DNA from: Promineifilum sp. | Lineage (GTDB): Bacteria > Chloroflexota > Anaerolineae > Promineifilales > Promineifilaceae | DNA length: 49,787 nucleotides | NCBI GenBank assembly: GCA_017983515.1 | Contig: JAGOBF010000020.1 | Coordinates: 1-49,787, forward strand | Direction of reading: 5' to 3' | Part shown: positions 33,213-41,413 of the stretch, piece after piece | How positions within the stretch are numbered: the first letter of the stretch is position 1 | How the letters are laid out: the number at the start of each line of letters is the position of its first letter | Translations under genes and position numbers: made by a program | The notes under the pieces: generated by a model | What the model was told of the DNA's origin: nothing | Database searches by the model: none | Seen by the model: the letters and a program-made list of their open reading frames with translations, nothing else

Positions 33213-34700
33213 TTGTGTATGAATAATCGTCGCCCTTTTCTGCTCGTCGTGTTGGTGACTCTGGTCATGGCCGCCCTGGCCGCTCCGCTCCGGCTGCTGG
33301 CTCAGACGGCCGAGCCGCCGCTGCCTACGCCGACGTTGGCCGCGCCGGGAACGGAGAGCGCCACACCCGACCCAGCTGCCCCATTCATCCCGCGCGTCCA
33401 CGTGGTGCAGGACGGCGAGAATCTCACCATCATCGCCACCAATTTCGGCGTATCGGTCGAGGAAATCCTGGCAATTAACAACCTGGCGAACGGTGACCTG
33501 CTGGCCGTCGGGCAAGAGTTGATCATCCCCGGCGGCACGGGCGAGGCCATCGCCACGGCCTACGCCGTCACGCCGGGTGACACCCTGGCCGGCATCGCCG
33601 CCGGGTTCAACACGACGCTGGAAGCCGTCATGACCACCAATCGCTTGATCATCGCCGATCCGCCCCTGATCGTGGGGCAATCGGTGCCCGTCATCAGCCG
33701 CACCGGCTCCGGGGGCATTCGCCCCGTGACCGGCCGGCCCTATCTGGCCGAGGCCGGGGACACGTTGCTGTTGGTGGCCGCTCGCTTCGGCTTACCGGTC
33801 GAACAATTGGCCGCGGCCAATAATTTGGCGTCGGGCTCACGAATATTTCCGGGGCAACGTCTGCGGATACCCGATGAGACGGCCGTCTATCGCGATCTGC
33901 CGCAGGGTTGGCTGGACGTTCGTCTAAGTTCGCTGACGGTGGCACAGGGCGAATCGTTGTCGATCTCCGTCGCTAACCTGCTGGACGGTAAACCGGCCGG
34001 CCGCTTCGGCGATCAGCCGCTTCATTTCGTGCCGCATGACGATGGCTATGTCGCGCTCGTCGGCATCGACGCCTTCGCCGAACCGGGTCTGTATGATCTG
34101 GAACTGACTGGCGGCGATGAGCGCGGCCTGTGGGCCCCGGTCCGGGCGCGCCTGCCCCTGACGGAGACGGCCTACGACACGCAGTACATTGAATTAGGTG
34201 AGGCGCTCGACGGCTTGCTGGACCCGGCGGTTCGCGCCACAGAAGATGAATTCCTGAAAGGCATCTACGCCGATTTTAGTGAGGAGCAGCGATGGAGCGG
34301 CGTGTTCCAGGTGCCGTTGACGACGACCATTGTCTCGGCCGGCTATGGCGGCCGCCGTTCGTACAACGGCGGGCCGGTCGAAATCTATCACACGGGCATC
34401 GACTACGCCGCCGCCGCGGGCACGACGGTGCTGGCCCCGGCCGCCGGCGTTGTCGTGTTTAGCGACGTGCTGGAGTTGCGCGGTGGGACGTTGATCATCG
34501 ACCACGGCTTGGGCGTCATGACCGGCTACTACCATCTGTCGGAGCGGCTGGTGGAGCCGGGGCAGGCGGTCACGGCCGGGCAGCCGATCGCCCGCGTCGG
34601 GTCAACCGGGCTGTCGAGCGGGGCGCACCTGCATTGGGATCTGCGCATCATGAATGTAACCGTCGATCCTGCGCGCTGGACGGAGCGGGTCTTTCCATAA
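33213..34700 (+). CDS. Secreted LysM / M23 peptidoglycan hydrolase
   Basis: 495 residues from GTG 33213 (ATG 33219 is two codons in). A signal peptide-like hydrophobic segment (FLLVVLVTLVMAALAAPLRLLA) is followed by three LysM repeats, roughly 62-105, 117-160 and 176-221 (VVQDGENLTIIATNFGV; VTPGDTLAGIAAGFNT; AEAGDTLLLVAARFGL). The C-terminal peptidase M23 domain has the zinc ligands H393 and D397 (HTGID) and the HxH pair H472-H474 (GAHLHWDLR). Exported enzymes of this type cut peptidoglycan cross-bridges and act in cell division or wall remodelling. Complete active site, so probably active. Confidence 0.93.
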   Translation: MCMNNRRPFLLVVLVTLVMAALAAPLRLLAQTAEPPLPTPTLAAPGTESATPDPAAPFIPRVHVVQDGENLTIIATNFGVSVEEILAINNLANGDLLAVGQELIIPGGTGEAIATAYAVTPGDTLAGIAAGFNTTLEAVMTTNRLIIADPPLIVGQSVPVISRTGSGGIRPVTGRPYLAEAGDTLLLVAARFGLPVEQLAAANNLASGSRIFPGQRLRIPDETAVYRDLPQGWLDVRLSSLTVAQGESLSISVANLLDGKPAGRFGDQPLHFVPHDDGYVALVGIDAFAEPGLYDLELTGGDERGLWAPVRARLPLTETAYDTQYIELGEALDGLLDPAVRATEDEFLKGIYADFSEEQRWSGVFQVPLTTTIVSAGYGGRRSYNGGPVEIYHTGIDYAAAAGTTVLAPAAGVVVFSDVLELRGGTLIIDHGLGVMTGYYHLSERLVEPGQAVTAGQPIARVGSTGLSSGAHLHWDLRIMNVTVDPARWTERVFP

Positions 34701-34702
34701 GA

Positions 34703-34731
34703 TTGGCAACCCGCCGCCGGCTTGATACAAT
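34703..34731 (+). promoter_or_regulatory. Promoter of the unknown-unknown-MoaD operon
   Basis: TTGGCA (34703-34708), 17-nt spacer, TACAAT (34726-34731). The 34788 gene with AGGAG at 34777-34781 follows; the -35 lies just after the M23 stop at 34700. Confidence 0.65.
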
Positions 34732-34787
34732 ACAACGGTTTAATTCGACGCCCCGTAAATATTTTTACCCGGCAACAGGAGCTTGCG

Positions 34788-36350
34788 GTGACTCAGACTC
34801 AGATACAGACAGCGGCGTATTGGGAATCACAATTCTCACTCACCGGCTCTGACCTTGAGCAAATCTACAATTATTTACTCGAAACGGAAAAGCCCCAAAC
34901 GGTGGCTGCGCTGGCCGAACTGGTGATCAAGCACCGCGTGATGGAACAGGCCAGCGAACTCCGTCGCGTGATGGCCGGCCGCACTGTGTATCAGCCGCAA
35001 AAAGCTTACGCGGTGGGCGACGAACTTATCTTCCCGGCCCTGAAACTGGCCCAGGGCAAAGTGACGGATATTCGCGCCGGCTATAACCCGGATTACGGCG
35101 AATTTAACGTCATCATCGTCGATATCAAGGGCAAGTCGCGTGAATTCGCGGCCGATTATGCCCATACTCATCCACTCAACGTGACCAATGGGGTCGAGTT
35201 GACCGAGCAAATGGCGGGAGATGCCGAGGTCATTCGCAAGGCCTACGGGCCTAAAGTGGCGGCCAAGATCGAGGCCTCGCTGGCCGGCCGCGAGGACTTT
35301 GTCAACATCGGCGACCGATGGTTTGTTAAATCTTTGATGGCCGACGTCAATATCGGCCACTTGCACCTGACCGAAGCCATCCTGGAGATGGCGGGCGGTG
35401 GGCCGTTGACGACGGGCGAGATCCTGCCCCCGCTGGAACTGGATCCGGGCATTGATCCGGAAGTGCAGGAGTTCTCGCTGACGGCTCAATTACTGAAAGA
35501 TGGCCGGTTTGATCAGGTGTCATCGCGCGGGCCTTCAACCTGGTTTCTGCGCCGCATGGAGCCAGAGGGCGTTCACAGCATACCGGAACGTCTGGAATAC
35601 AAGCCCATCTCTTATGATCGCGCCCTCCTGACACCCCAACAAATCATGCTGGAACAGGAACTGGATGATGAATGGTCGAATTTACCGGCCGAAGCTTCTA
35701 CGGGGCCGGTGATCTTTGCCCTGGCTTATCCCCATCGCTGGGCCGGCACCGTGCCGCTCAATTCGAAGACCCGGTCTCTCTTCAATCCCGAACGCTCCCT
35801 GCGCCAGCGCGTCATCTTCGTGGATGATCAGACAAACCGGGAAATCCCCGGCTGGGTGGTGAGCGAAGGACGCTACGTCCACGGGCTGGGCGACTGGTAT
35901 AAGGAAAATCAGATTCCGGTCGGCGGGTTCGTCCATCTGACGCCGGGGCCGGAAGCCGGGGTCATTCAGCTCGGCTTTGATCGCCGTCGGGCGCAACGCG
36001 AATGGGTGCGGCTGGCTGTCGTCCGGGATAACCGGCTTCAATTCGAACTGATACGGCGGGCCATCCCGTGCGGCTACGATGACCTGCTGATCGTCGGGAC
36101 GGATGTGGTGACGGCTATAGACGCCCACGCCCGCCGGGCCGCCTCCATGCAGATGACGCTGGCTACGCTGCTGGCCGAGGTTTTCCCCTCTTTGGCCGGC
36201 CTGACGCCGCAAAATACGGTACACGCCAAGACGCTCTATAGCGCGGTCAACATGCTACGGCGCGTCCCGCCGGGGCCGATCTTTGCCGAGTTGATCCGTA
36301 ACTCAGTCTTCAAGGCTGTCGGCGACCACTACTGGCAATATGAAGGCTAG
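34788..36350 (+). CDS. Conserved protein of unknown function, 520 residues
   Basis: Start GTG 34788 is set by AGGAG six nucleotides upstream; a longer frame to 34722 would begin inside the promoter. No recognised domain. The first about 70 residues are helical (LEQIYNYLLETEKPQTVAAL) and could be a winged helix. A beta-rich stretch follows (YAVGDELIFPALKLAQGKVTD, FNVIIVDIKGKSREFAADY). No TM segment and only one Cys. The next gene follows after 11 nt and a MoaD-like gene after that, so it belongs to a three-gene operon. I do not propose a function. Confidence 0.8.
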   Translation: MTQTQIQTAAYWESQFSLTGSDLEQIYNYLLETEKPQTVAALAELVIKHRVMEQASELRRVMAGRTVYQPQKAYAVGDELIFPALKLAQGKVTDIRAGYNPDYGEFNVIIVDIKGKSREFAADYAHTHPLNVTNGVELTEQMAGDAEVIRKAYGPKVAAKIEASLAGREDFVNIGDRWFVKSLMADVNIGHLHLTEAILEMAGGGPLTTGEILPPLELDPGIDPEVQEFSLTAQLLKDGRFDQVSSRGPSTWFLRRMEPEGVHSIPERLEYKPISYDRALLTPQQIMLEQELDDEWSNLPAEASTGPVIFALAYPHRWAGTVPLNSKTRSLFNPERSLRQRVIFVDDQTNREIPGWVVSEGRYVHGLGDWYKENQIPVGGFVHLTPGPEAGVIQLGFDRRRAQREWVRLAVVRDNRLQFELIRRAIPCGYDDLLIVGTDVVTAIDAHARRAASMQMTLATLLAEVFPSLAGLTPQNTVHAKTLYSAVNMLRRVPPGPIFAELIRNSVFKAVGDHYWQYEG

Positions 36351-36361
36351 GCCCAAAACGT

Positions 36362-36835
36362 GTGCCTGACCAGGAGATAGTTTCATTGCCCAATAATCCA
36401 CGGCCAACGATCAAGAAGTCCAATCTGCGCTTGCTGACGCCCGACACGAGATTCAACATCGACTATAGCTGGTGGGATGAGGGCCATCTCGACCTGCGCA
36501 CGTACCTGTTATCCAGAGTGACGGTCGGGAACGAGCTCGGGGCCGAACTCCCGGCGGAGCGCGTCGATCTCGTCGACTCCAAAACGGGCGAAGTTCGGCA
36601 GGTGGATGCGTTCCAGTACCTCGTTCGGAATTACTTTAACCGTCACGATGAGGATCCGGCGGCGCAAGGGTCGGTGGTGGACGCCGTGTTCAGCGTGTTG
36701 CTGGCTAACGGCAATGAGCCGATGACCGCGGCCGAGATCGGCGAGCGTATTCGTCGCGCGCCCGACATTATTCTCAAGACGTTCGGCGGATCGACTATCT
36801 ATCACGGCATCCGGCCCCTTTTCGACGAAGATTAA
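36362..36835 (+). CDS. Conserved protein of unknown function, possible winged helix
   Basis: 157 residues from GTG 36362, 11 nt after the previous stop. The middle reads TRFNIDYSWWDEGHLDLRTYLLSRV, rich in aromatic and acidic residues, and the C-terminal about 55 residues (AVFSVLLANGNEPMTAAEIGERIRRAP) look like a winged-helix fold. No family is recognised. The tight spacing with the upstream unknown suggests the two proteins work together. Confidence 0.75.
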   Translation: MPDQEIVSLPNNPRPTIKKSNLRLLTPDTRFNIDYSWWDEGHLDLRTYLLSRVTVGNELGAELPAERVDLVDSKTGEVRQVDAFQYLVRNYFNRHDEDPAAQGSVVDAVFSVLLANGNEPMTAAEIGERIRRAPDIILKTFGGSTIYHGIRPLFDED

Positions 36836-36854
36836 TTCGCTCGCCCGGCACATC

Positions 36855-37103
36855 ATGAAGGTCGAGGTTCGGCTTTACGGCTCGCTGCGGCGCTATCGCC
36901 CGGCGACGGCGGACGGCTCGCCCCATCAGCCGTTCGCTTTTGCGCTGTCCGCCGGATCGAGCATCGATGATCTGGGGCGGCATCTGGGCCTGCCCGAGGG
37001 CCTGGTAAGCGCCGCGGCCGTGAACGGCGAGGCGGTTGAAAATAGTATCATCTTGCGGGAAGGCGACCGGGTTAGCCTGTTTCCCCCTTCGGCCGGCGGT
37101 TGA
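36855..37103 (+). CDS. MoaD/ThiS-like sulfur carrier
   Basis: 82 residues of beta-grasp pattern: MKVEVRLYGSLRRYRP, the helix SAGSSIDDLGRHLGL, AAAVNGEAVENSIILREGDRVSLFPPSAGG. It ends exactly in Gly-Gly, the adenylation and thiocarboxylation site, so unlike the carrier at 21605 it needs no processing. Either MoaD (molybdopterin synthase small subunit) or a ThiS-type carrier; no moaE or thiG is adjacent to decide. It is 19 nt after the unknown gene and probably co-transcribed. Confidence 0.88.
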   Translation: MKVEVRLYGSLRRYRPATADGSPHQPFAFALSAGSSIDDLGRHLGLPEGLVSAAAVNGEAVENSIILREGDRVSLFPPSAGG

Positions 37104-37132
37104 CCCTCAGGCTCCCGGGTCGATGAGAGTCG

Positions 37133-37161
37133 TTGACGGACATCCTCTCTCCCTTTAGAAT
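37133..37161 (+). promoter_or_regulatory. Promoter of tRNA-Arg
   Basis: TTGACG (37133-37138), 17-nt spacer, TAGAAT (37156-37161), 22 nt upstream of the mature tRNA 5' end. Confidence 0.75.
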
Positions 37162-37183
37162 TAAACTTGATAGGGTCTTGTTC

Positions 37184-37257
37184 GCCCCCGTAGCTCAATT
37201 GGACAGAGCGTCGGCCTTCTAAGCCGAATGTTGCAGGTTCGAGCCCTGCCGGGGGCA
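37184..37257 (+). tRNA. trnR-UCU: tRNA-Arg (anticodon UCU)
   Basis: A complete cloverleaf can be drawn: acceptor GCCCCCG pairs with CGGGGGC, D-arm GCTC...GAGC, anticodon stem TCGGC/GCCGA with loop CTTCTAA (anticodon TCT), T-arm GCAGG-TTCGAGC-CCTGC, and discriminator A at 37257. CCA is not encoded. It reads AGA codons. Confidence 0.97.
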
Positions 37258-37285
37258 CACGTTCAGCGCCCGTATAAGTTACCCC

Positions 37286-38941
37286 ATGACGATTAAAGTA
37301 TTCACCGTAGCCGAGATGGTGGCCGCCGAGAAAGCGGCCGACGCTGCTGGTCACTCCTATGCCGACATGATGGAGCTTGCCGGGGCGCGCGTGGCCGAAG
37401 CCATCATCCAGCGCCACGAACTGGACGGCCGGCAGGTGCTCATCCTGGTGGGGCCGGGCAACAACGGCGGCGACGGCCTGGTGGCCGGACGGTATCTGGC
37501 GCAAGCGGGGGCCATCGTCGCCTTCTATGTGTTCAAGCCGCGCGATGCGCAACAGGACGTCAACATGGCCCGGGTCGAGGAGATGGGGCTGGAGGTGCTG
37601 TTGGCCGATCATGATCAACGCTACCGGGTGCTGCGCCATCGCCTGCGTATCACCGATGTGGTCGTCGATGCGCTCCTCGGCACAGGGGTCTCGCGGCCGA
37701 TCACCGGCTCGTTGGCTTCGCTCATGGAGCAAGTAGCGGCTGGACTTGCCGAGCGCCAGGGTGAACGTCCCGCTGGGCCAAGCCTGATCAGCGTAGCCGC
37801 GCCGCCGGTCGCGCTGGAAGATTCCGCGGCCATTGAGGGGCGCGCTTCGCGGCCGGTGGTCGTCGCCGTAGACTGCCCCAGCGGGCTGAACTGCGATACC
37901 GGCACCCTGGATCCCCTGGCGATCCCCGCCGACCTGACGGTGACCTTTGCCGGCCCCAAGCGGGGTCATTTCAAATTTCCCGGGGCCAATGCCTGCGGCG
38001 AGCTGGTGGTGGCCGACATCGGCATCGACCCGGCGCTGCCCGCAGTGGCTAAGGTATCGCTCGAACTGGCAACGGCCGATCTGGCGCGCGGCCTGATGCC
38101 CCGGCGGCCGGCCGACGGTCACAAGGGTACGTTCGGCACGGTGCTGATCGCCGCCGGCAGTATCCGCTATTGGGGCGCGCCGGCGCTGTCAGCGCGCGGT
38201 GCGTTTCGCAGCGGGGTGGGGCTGGTGACTCTGGCCGTTCCCCAACGGTTGCGCCCGGCGTTGGCCGGCCAGTTCCCCGAGGCCACTTATCCGCTGGTGA
38301 CCGACACCGACGTGCTGGGCGTGGCGACGGCTAACCTGTTGCTGAGTTCATTGAGCAACTATCGCGCGCTACTGGTTGGCCCCGGCCTGGGGGATGCCGA
38401 ATCGTTTATGAGCGCTCTGTTGGATGGGTTGGGGGAGGCGAAGGGCGACGCTGCGCCCACGCTGATCGTCGATGCTGATGGCTTGAACCTGTTGGCGGTA
38501 ACACAGGACTGGCCGCGCCGCCTGCCGCCAAATACGATTTTGACGCCCCATCCGGGCGAGATGGCCCGCCTGACGTCTATGTCGCTGAGCGCCCTGCGCG
38601 CTGAGGATCGGGTGGAACTGGCCCGCGACAAGTCCGCCGAGTGGGGTCACATCGTCGTGTTGAAGGGCGCCTACACCGTCATCGCCGCGCCCGACGGGCG
38701 GACGGCGATTCTGCCGTTCGCCAACCCGATTCTGGCAGTCGGCGGCAGCGGCGATGTGCTGGCCGGAATGATCGCCGGGCTGGCCGCGCAGGGCGTACCG
38801 GCGTATGAGGCGGCCGTGCTGGGCGGCTACATGCATGGGGCGGCCGGGGCGCTGGCGAGCGACTTCTGGGGTGAAGCCGGTTTGCTGGCGAGCGAGCTGG
38901 CTGATTGGGTTTCCCATGCCCGGCGGGCGCTGACGGTATAG
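37286..38941 (+). CDS. nnrE-nnrD: Bifunctional NAD(P)H-hydrate epimerase / ADP-dependent dehydratase
   Basis: 551 residues. The N-terminal epimerase (about 1-225) has VLILVGPGNNGGDGLVAGRYL and VVVDALLGTGVSRPITG. The C-terminal kinase-like dehydratase (about 270-550) has GTFGTVLIAAGS, ALSARGAFRSGVGLVTL, TLIVDADGLNLL, ILTPHPGEMARL, and the catalytic AVGGSGDVLAGMIAGLAAQG. Together they repair damaged, hydrated NAD(P)H. TATAAG at 37273-37278 lies 7 nt before the ATG with no Shine-Dalgarno sequence, so a leaderless transcript is possible, or it is co-transcribed with tRNA-Arg. Confidence 0.96.
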   Translation: MTIKVFTVAEMVAAEKAADAAGHSYADMMELAGARVAEAIIQRHELDGRQVLILVGPGNNGGDGLVAGRYLAQAGAIVAFYVFKPRDAQQDVNMARVEEMGLEVLLADHDQRYRVLRHRLRITDVVVDALLGTGVSRPITGSLASLMEQVAAGLAERQGERPAGPSLISVAAPPVALEDSAAIEGRASRPVVVAVDCPSGLNCDTGTLDPLAIPADLTVTFAGPKRGHFKFPGANACGELVVADIGIDPALPAVAKVSLELATADLARGLMPRRPADGHKGTFGTVLIAAGSIRYWGAPALSARGAFRSGVGLVTLAVPQRLRPALAGQFPEATYPLVTDTDVLGVATANLLLSSLSNYRALLVGPGLGDAESFMSALLDGLGEAKGDAAPTLIVDADGLNLLAVTQDWPRRLPPNTILTPHPGEMARLTSMSLSALRAEDRVELARDKSAEWGHIVVLKGAYTVIAAPDGRTAILPFANPILAVGGSGDVLAGMIAGLAAQGVPAYEAAVLGGYMHGAAGALASDFWGEAGLLASELADWVSHARRALTV

Positions 38942-39034
38942 GCCGCGCCTGGCCCTGATAGGTCGACTGTCATAGTCAGCCCATTCTGTCTCGCCGCCCC
39001 GTCAACTCTGTTACTACGGTTTGTTGAACAGGGA

Positions 39035-39063
39035 TTGCCAAATCAATAGCAGCGTGATATAGT
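39035..39063 (+). promoter_or_regulatory. Promoter of rplS
   Basis: TTGCCA (39035-39040), 17-nt spacer, TATAGT (39058-39063). Predicted start about 39070, which leaves a leader of roughly 118 nt before rplS. Confidence 0.7.
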
Positions 39064-39138
39064 TTGTCGTCGGCCCACTTTGCTGGGCTTATATCTTTAC
39101 GCAACAAATAACATACCAGAATATCTGGGGGGCAGAGA

Positions 39139-39166
39139 CGACGTTCCGGCAGGAACGTTGTTTTTT
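39139..39166 (+). promoter_or_regulatory. Attenuator-like terminator hairpin in the rplS leader
   Basis: CGACGTTCC (39139-39147) pairs with GGAACGTTG (39152-39160) around a GGCA tetraloop and is followed by six T (39161-39166). This is a complete rho-independent terminator inside the rplS 5' leader, 22 nt before the ATG. Ribosomal-protein leaders often carry such autoregulatory attenuators; the alternative (antiterminated) fold and the ligand are not evident. Confidence 0.7.
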
Positions 39167-39188
39167 CCGAGTCCTTGGAGAACGAGCA

Positions 39189-39554
39189 ATGTCTGACTTA
39201 CTGCTGAAAGCATTTGATAAAGAAGTGAACGCCGACCTGCCGGCGGTGGATGTGGGCGATAACGTCACTATTTACGTGCGTATCAATGTCGGCGACAAGA
39301 ACGAGCGCGTCCAGATGGTGCGCGGCACAGTTATTCGCGCGCGCAACAGCGGTAACAACGCGAACTTCACCGTCCGTCGCATTGCCTCCAATGGTATCGG
39401 CGTCGAACGTACCTTTTTAGTCGGCTCGCCGCGCATCGAGCGGATCGAGATTCATAGCCAAGGTCATGTACGTCGCGCGCGGCTCTACTTTCTGCGCGAG
39501 CGCACTGGCAAGGCCACTCGCCTGCGCGCCAAGCGTGCCTACGAACAGCGATAA
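39189..39554 (+). CDS. rplS: 50S ribosomal protein L19
   Basis: 121 residues. GDNVTIYVRINVGDKNERVQMVRGTVI, FTVRRIASNGIGVERTFLVGSPRIERIEI and the basic end RLRAKRAYEQR are the L19 signature. L19 sits at the 30S-50S interface. TTGGAGAACGAGCA provides the ribosome binding site. Here the gene is alone, not with trmD or rimM, and has its own promoter, leader and terminators, so it is expressed as a single-gene unit. Confidence 0.99.
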   Translation: MSDLLLKAFDKEVNADLPAVDVGDNVTIYVRINVGDKNERVQMVRGTVIRARNSGNNANFTVRRIASNGIGVERTFLVGSPRIERIEIHSQGHVRRARLYFLRERTGKATRLRAKRAYEQR

Positions 39555-39567
39555 TTAAGCCGGCTGG

Positions 39568-39594
39568 AAAGGCCATCTTCTAGGGATGGTCTTT
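39568..39594 (+). terminator. First hairpin after rplS
   Basis: AAAGGCCATC (39568-39577) pairs with GATGGTCTTT (39585-39594) around a 7-nt loop, with one G-U pair; only a short T run follows. Confidence 0.55.
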
Positions 39595-39615
39595 ACGGTC
39601 AAATCAGAGAAAATG

Positions 39616-39646
39616 ACAGGTGAAAGATATCCTTTCACCTGTTTTT
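39616..39646 (+). terminator. Rho-independent terminator between rplS and the amidotransferase
   Basis: An 11-bp perfect stem, ACAGGTGAAAG/CTTTCACCTGT, with a 5-nt loop and T run to 39646. It ends the rplS transcript. Because it lies inside the longest open frame of the next gene, it also shows that the gene starts later, at ATG 39673. Confidence 0.9.
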
Positions 39647-39672
39647 ATTTTGGCGCTAATTCCAGGGTTTCT

Positions 39673-40419
39673 ATGTCTACAAACCACATTGAATCCAGGC
39701 CGCTTATTGGCCTGACCACCTATCGCAAATCTTCGGCCCAGACTCCGCCCTTGCCGCTCATGGCCCTGATGCCAAGCTATATCGAGGCCGTCACGGCCGC
39801 GGGTGGCATCCCCCTGCTCATTCCACTGGGACTGGACGAAGACGCCCTGAGCGTTATCCTGGCCCGGCTGGACGGATTGATCCTGACCGGCGGGGGCGAT
39901 ATCGCCGGGGAGCACTATCGCAGCCAGCACGCCGATTTCATCTTCGATATCGACGCCGACCGCGACCGCGTGGAGCTTTTTCTGGCGCGCGAGGCCATGA
40001 CCCGTAACAAACCGTTACTGGCTATTTGCCGCGGACATCAGATGCTCAACGTGGCCCTGGGCGGCACCTTGTATGAGGACGTGCTGGAGTGGATGCCTGG
40101 CGCCATCAAACATGACTTCTTCGGCGTATTCCCGCGCAATCATCAGGCCCACGCGGTCGCTATCGAGCCGGGCAGCAAGCTGGCCGATACCCTCGGCCGC
40201 CGGGAAACAAACGTCAACAGCCTGCATCATCAGGGTATTCGTGACCTCGCTCCCGGTCTGGTGGCGACGTCCCATGCGCCCGACGGGCTGATCGAAAGCG
40301 TCGAGGCCGTTGACCATCCCTTTGCCCTGGGTGTGCAGTGGCACCCGGAGAATCTCGTCCACGACGATCCGGTGATGCTGTCTCTGTTTCGCGCACTGGT
40401 CGACGCCGGGGCCAGTTGA
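39673..40419 (+). CDS. Class I glutamine amidotransferase (gamma-glutamyl-GABA hydrolase type)
   Basis: 248 residues from ATG 39673. The nucleophile Cys lies in [17 protein letters not shown] and the catalytic His-Glu in [23 protein letters not shown] and [16 protein letters not shown] are typical of the PuuD/peptidase C26 branch, which hydrolyses gamma-glutamyl amides such as gamma-glutamyl-GABA. No putrescine pathway genes are next to it. The stop overlaps the next start by one nucleotide (TGATG). Confidence 0.92.
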   Translation: MSTNHIESRPLIGLTTYRKSSAQTPPLPLMALMPSYIEAVTAAGGIPLLIPLGLDEDALSVILARLDGLILTGGGDIAGEHYRSQHADFIFDIDADRDRVELFLAREAMTRNKPLLAICRGHQMLNVALGGTLYEDVLEWMPGAIKHDFFGVFPRNHQAHAVAIEPGSKLADTLGRRETNVNSLHHQGIRDLAPGLVATSHAPDGLIESVEAVDHPFALGVQWHPENLVHDDPVMLSLFRALVDAGAS

Positions 40420-40901
40420 TGCTCGACGAACAACCGCTGACACCGGTCGGCCGCGCGTTGGCAGAGCAGGGCATTCCTTTTCGCGAATTTCGCCATCCCG
40501 GCCCTATTTTTTCGCTGGAGCAGGCGGCCGAAGAGCGCGGCCAGCGGCCGGAACAGGTGGTGCGCAGCATCCTCTTTCGGCTGGCTCAAGGTGACTACCT
40601 TATGGTGCTGGTGGCCGGCCCGCGCCAAATCGACTGGAAGGCGCTGCGGCGCTACGTGGGCCAATCACGGCTGACGATGGCGTCGGCCGATGAGGTGCGC
40701 CAGGTGACAAGCTACGAAATCGGCGCGGTTTCGCCCTTTGCCTTGCCGCAGCCGATTCGAATATTGCTTGATGAAGGCGTGCTGCGCGAGGACGAGGTGT
40801 CCATTGGCTCAGGGGTGCGCAATATCACGGTCATTCTGTCCACGGCCGATTTGCTGCGAGCGCTGGGCGACGTGGAGCGCGTGTCGGTTGTTCCAGCCTA
40901 G
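40419..40901 (+). CDS. YbaK/ProX-type aminoacyl-tRNA deacylase
   Basis: 160 residues from ATG 40419, which overlaps the amidotransferase stop (TGATG). The fold shows in [69 protein letters not shown], the [14 protein letters not shown] loop and the [19 protein letters not shown] segment ([13 protein letters not shown]). Members of this family hydrolyse mischarged Cys- or Ala-tRNA. The gene ends tail to tail with the kinase below, the two stop codons sharing a CTAG. Confidence 0.9.
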   Translation: MLDEQPLTPVGRALAEQGIPFREFRHPGPIFSLEQAAEERGQRPEQVVRSILFRLAQGDYLMVLVAGPRQIDWKALRRYVGQSRLTMASADEVRQVTSYEIGAVSPFALPQPIRILLDEGVLREDEVSIGSGVRNITVILSTADLLRALGDVERVSVVPA

Positions 40902-41413
40902 TCCTCCAGACCGGCGAGCATCGCCGCTAATTGGTCCACGACCGCTTTCCGGCCTCCATTATTGCGGATGACCACATGCGGATGGCGCGGCGGCTCGAAC
41001 AACTTGTCGATCCTTTCTGCATAGCGGACGCTAACGGGGTTGCCGCCCCGCGCCAAACGACGACGGCGAACTGCCGGGTCGGCTTCCACCAGAACAAAGA
41101 TGACGTCGGGAAACGCCTCGTGCATCCAGGCACGGTGGCGCTCCTTGAAGGTGGCCTGACCGAAGGCCAGCCGCGAGTGGGCAGCGCGTAAAACGGCGAT
41201 GCGGTCGACGAGCAAGCGATAAAAACGATCGCGCATCGCGTCGGTGAACGGCCGTTCTTCGCCCATCGCGTCGAGCATTTCCGGGGTCAGATCGAGGTCG
41301 CCATCGTAGAAAGAATAGTCGAACGCTTCCGCCAGGACGCGCCCCACAAAGTTTTTGCCCGCCGCCGGCAAACCGAACAGATAGAAGAACATGGGCTGTT
41401 CCGTCTCCACCAT
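40898..41413 (-). CDS. Small P-loop kinase, gluconate/shikimate-kinase-like
   Basis: 171 residues from ATG 41413, which overlaps the nuclease stop (TGATG). [25 protein letters not shown] aligns with the Walker A of this kinase family, but the last position is Asn instead of Ser/Thr (GKN). Further features are [33 protein letters not shown] (typical substrate-binding lid of gluconate kinases), [32 protein letters not shown], and a basic [21 protein letters not shown] lid. Substrate is uncertain, and the GKN change may reduce activity. Confidence 0.82.
   Translation of the reverse strand: MVETEQPMFFYLFGLPAAGKNFVGRVLAEAFDYSFYDGDLDLTPEMLDAMGEERPFTDAMRDRFYRLLVDRIAVLRAAHSRLAFGQATFKERHRAWMHEAFPDVIFVLVEADPAVRRRRLARGGNPVSVRYAERIDKLFEPPRHPHVVIRNNGGRKAVVDQLAAMLAGLED

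Noticed and set aside
36926..38122. 398-codon minus-strand frame
   Set aside because: Antisense to the MoaD-like gene, tRNA-Arg and nnrE-nnrD; it would read through a tRNA gene and shows no family features.
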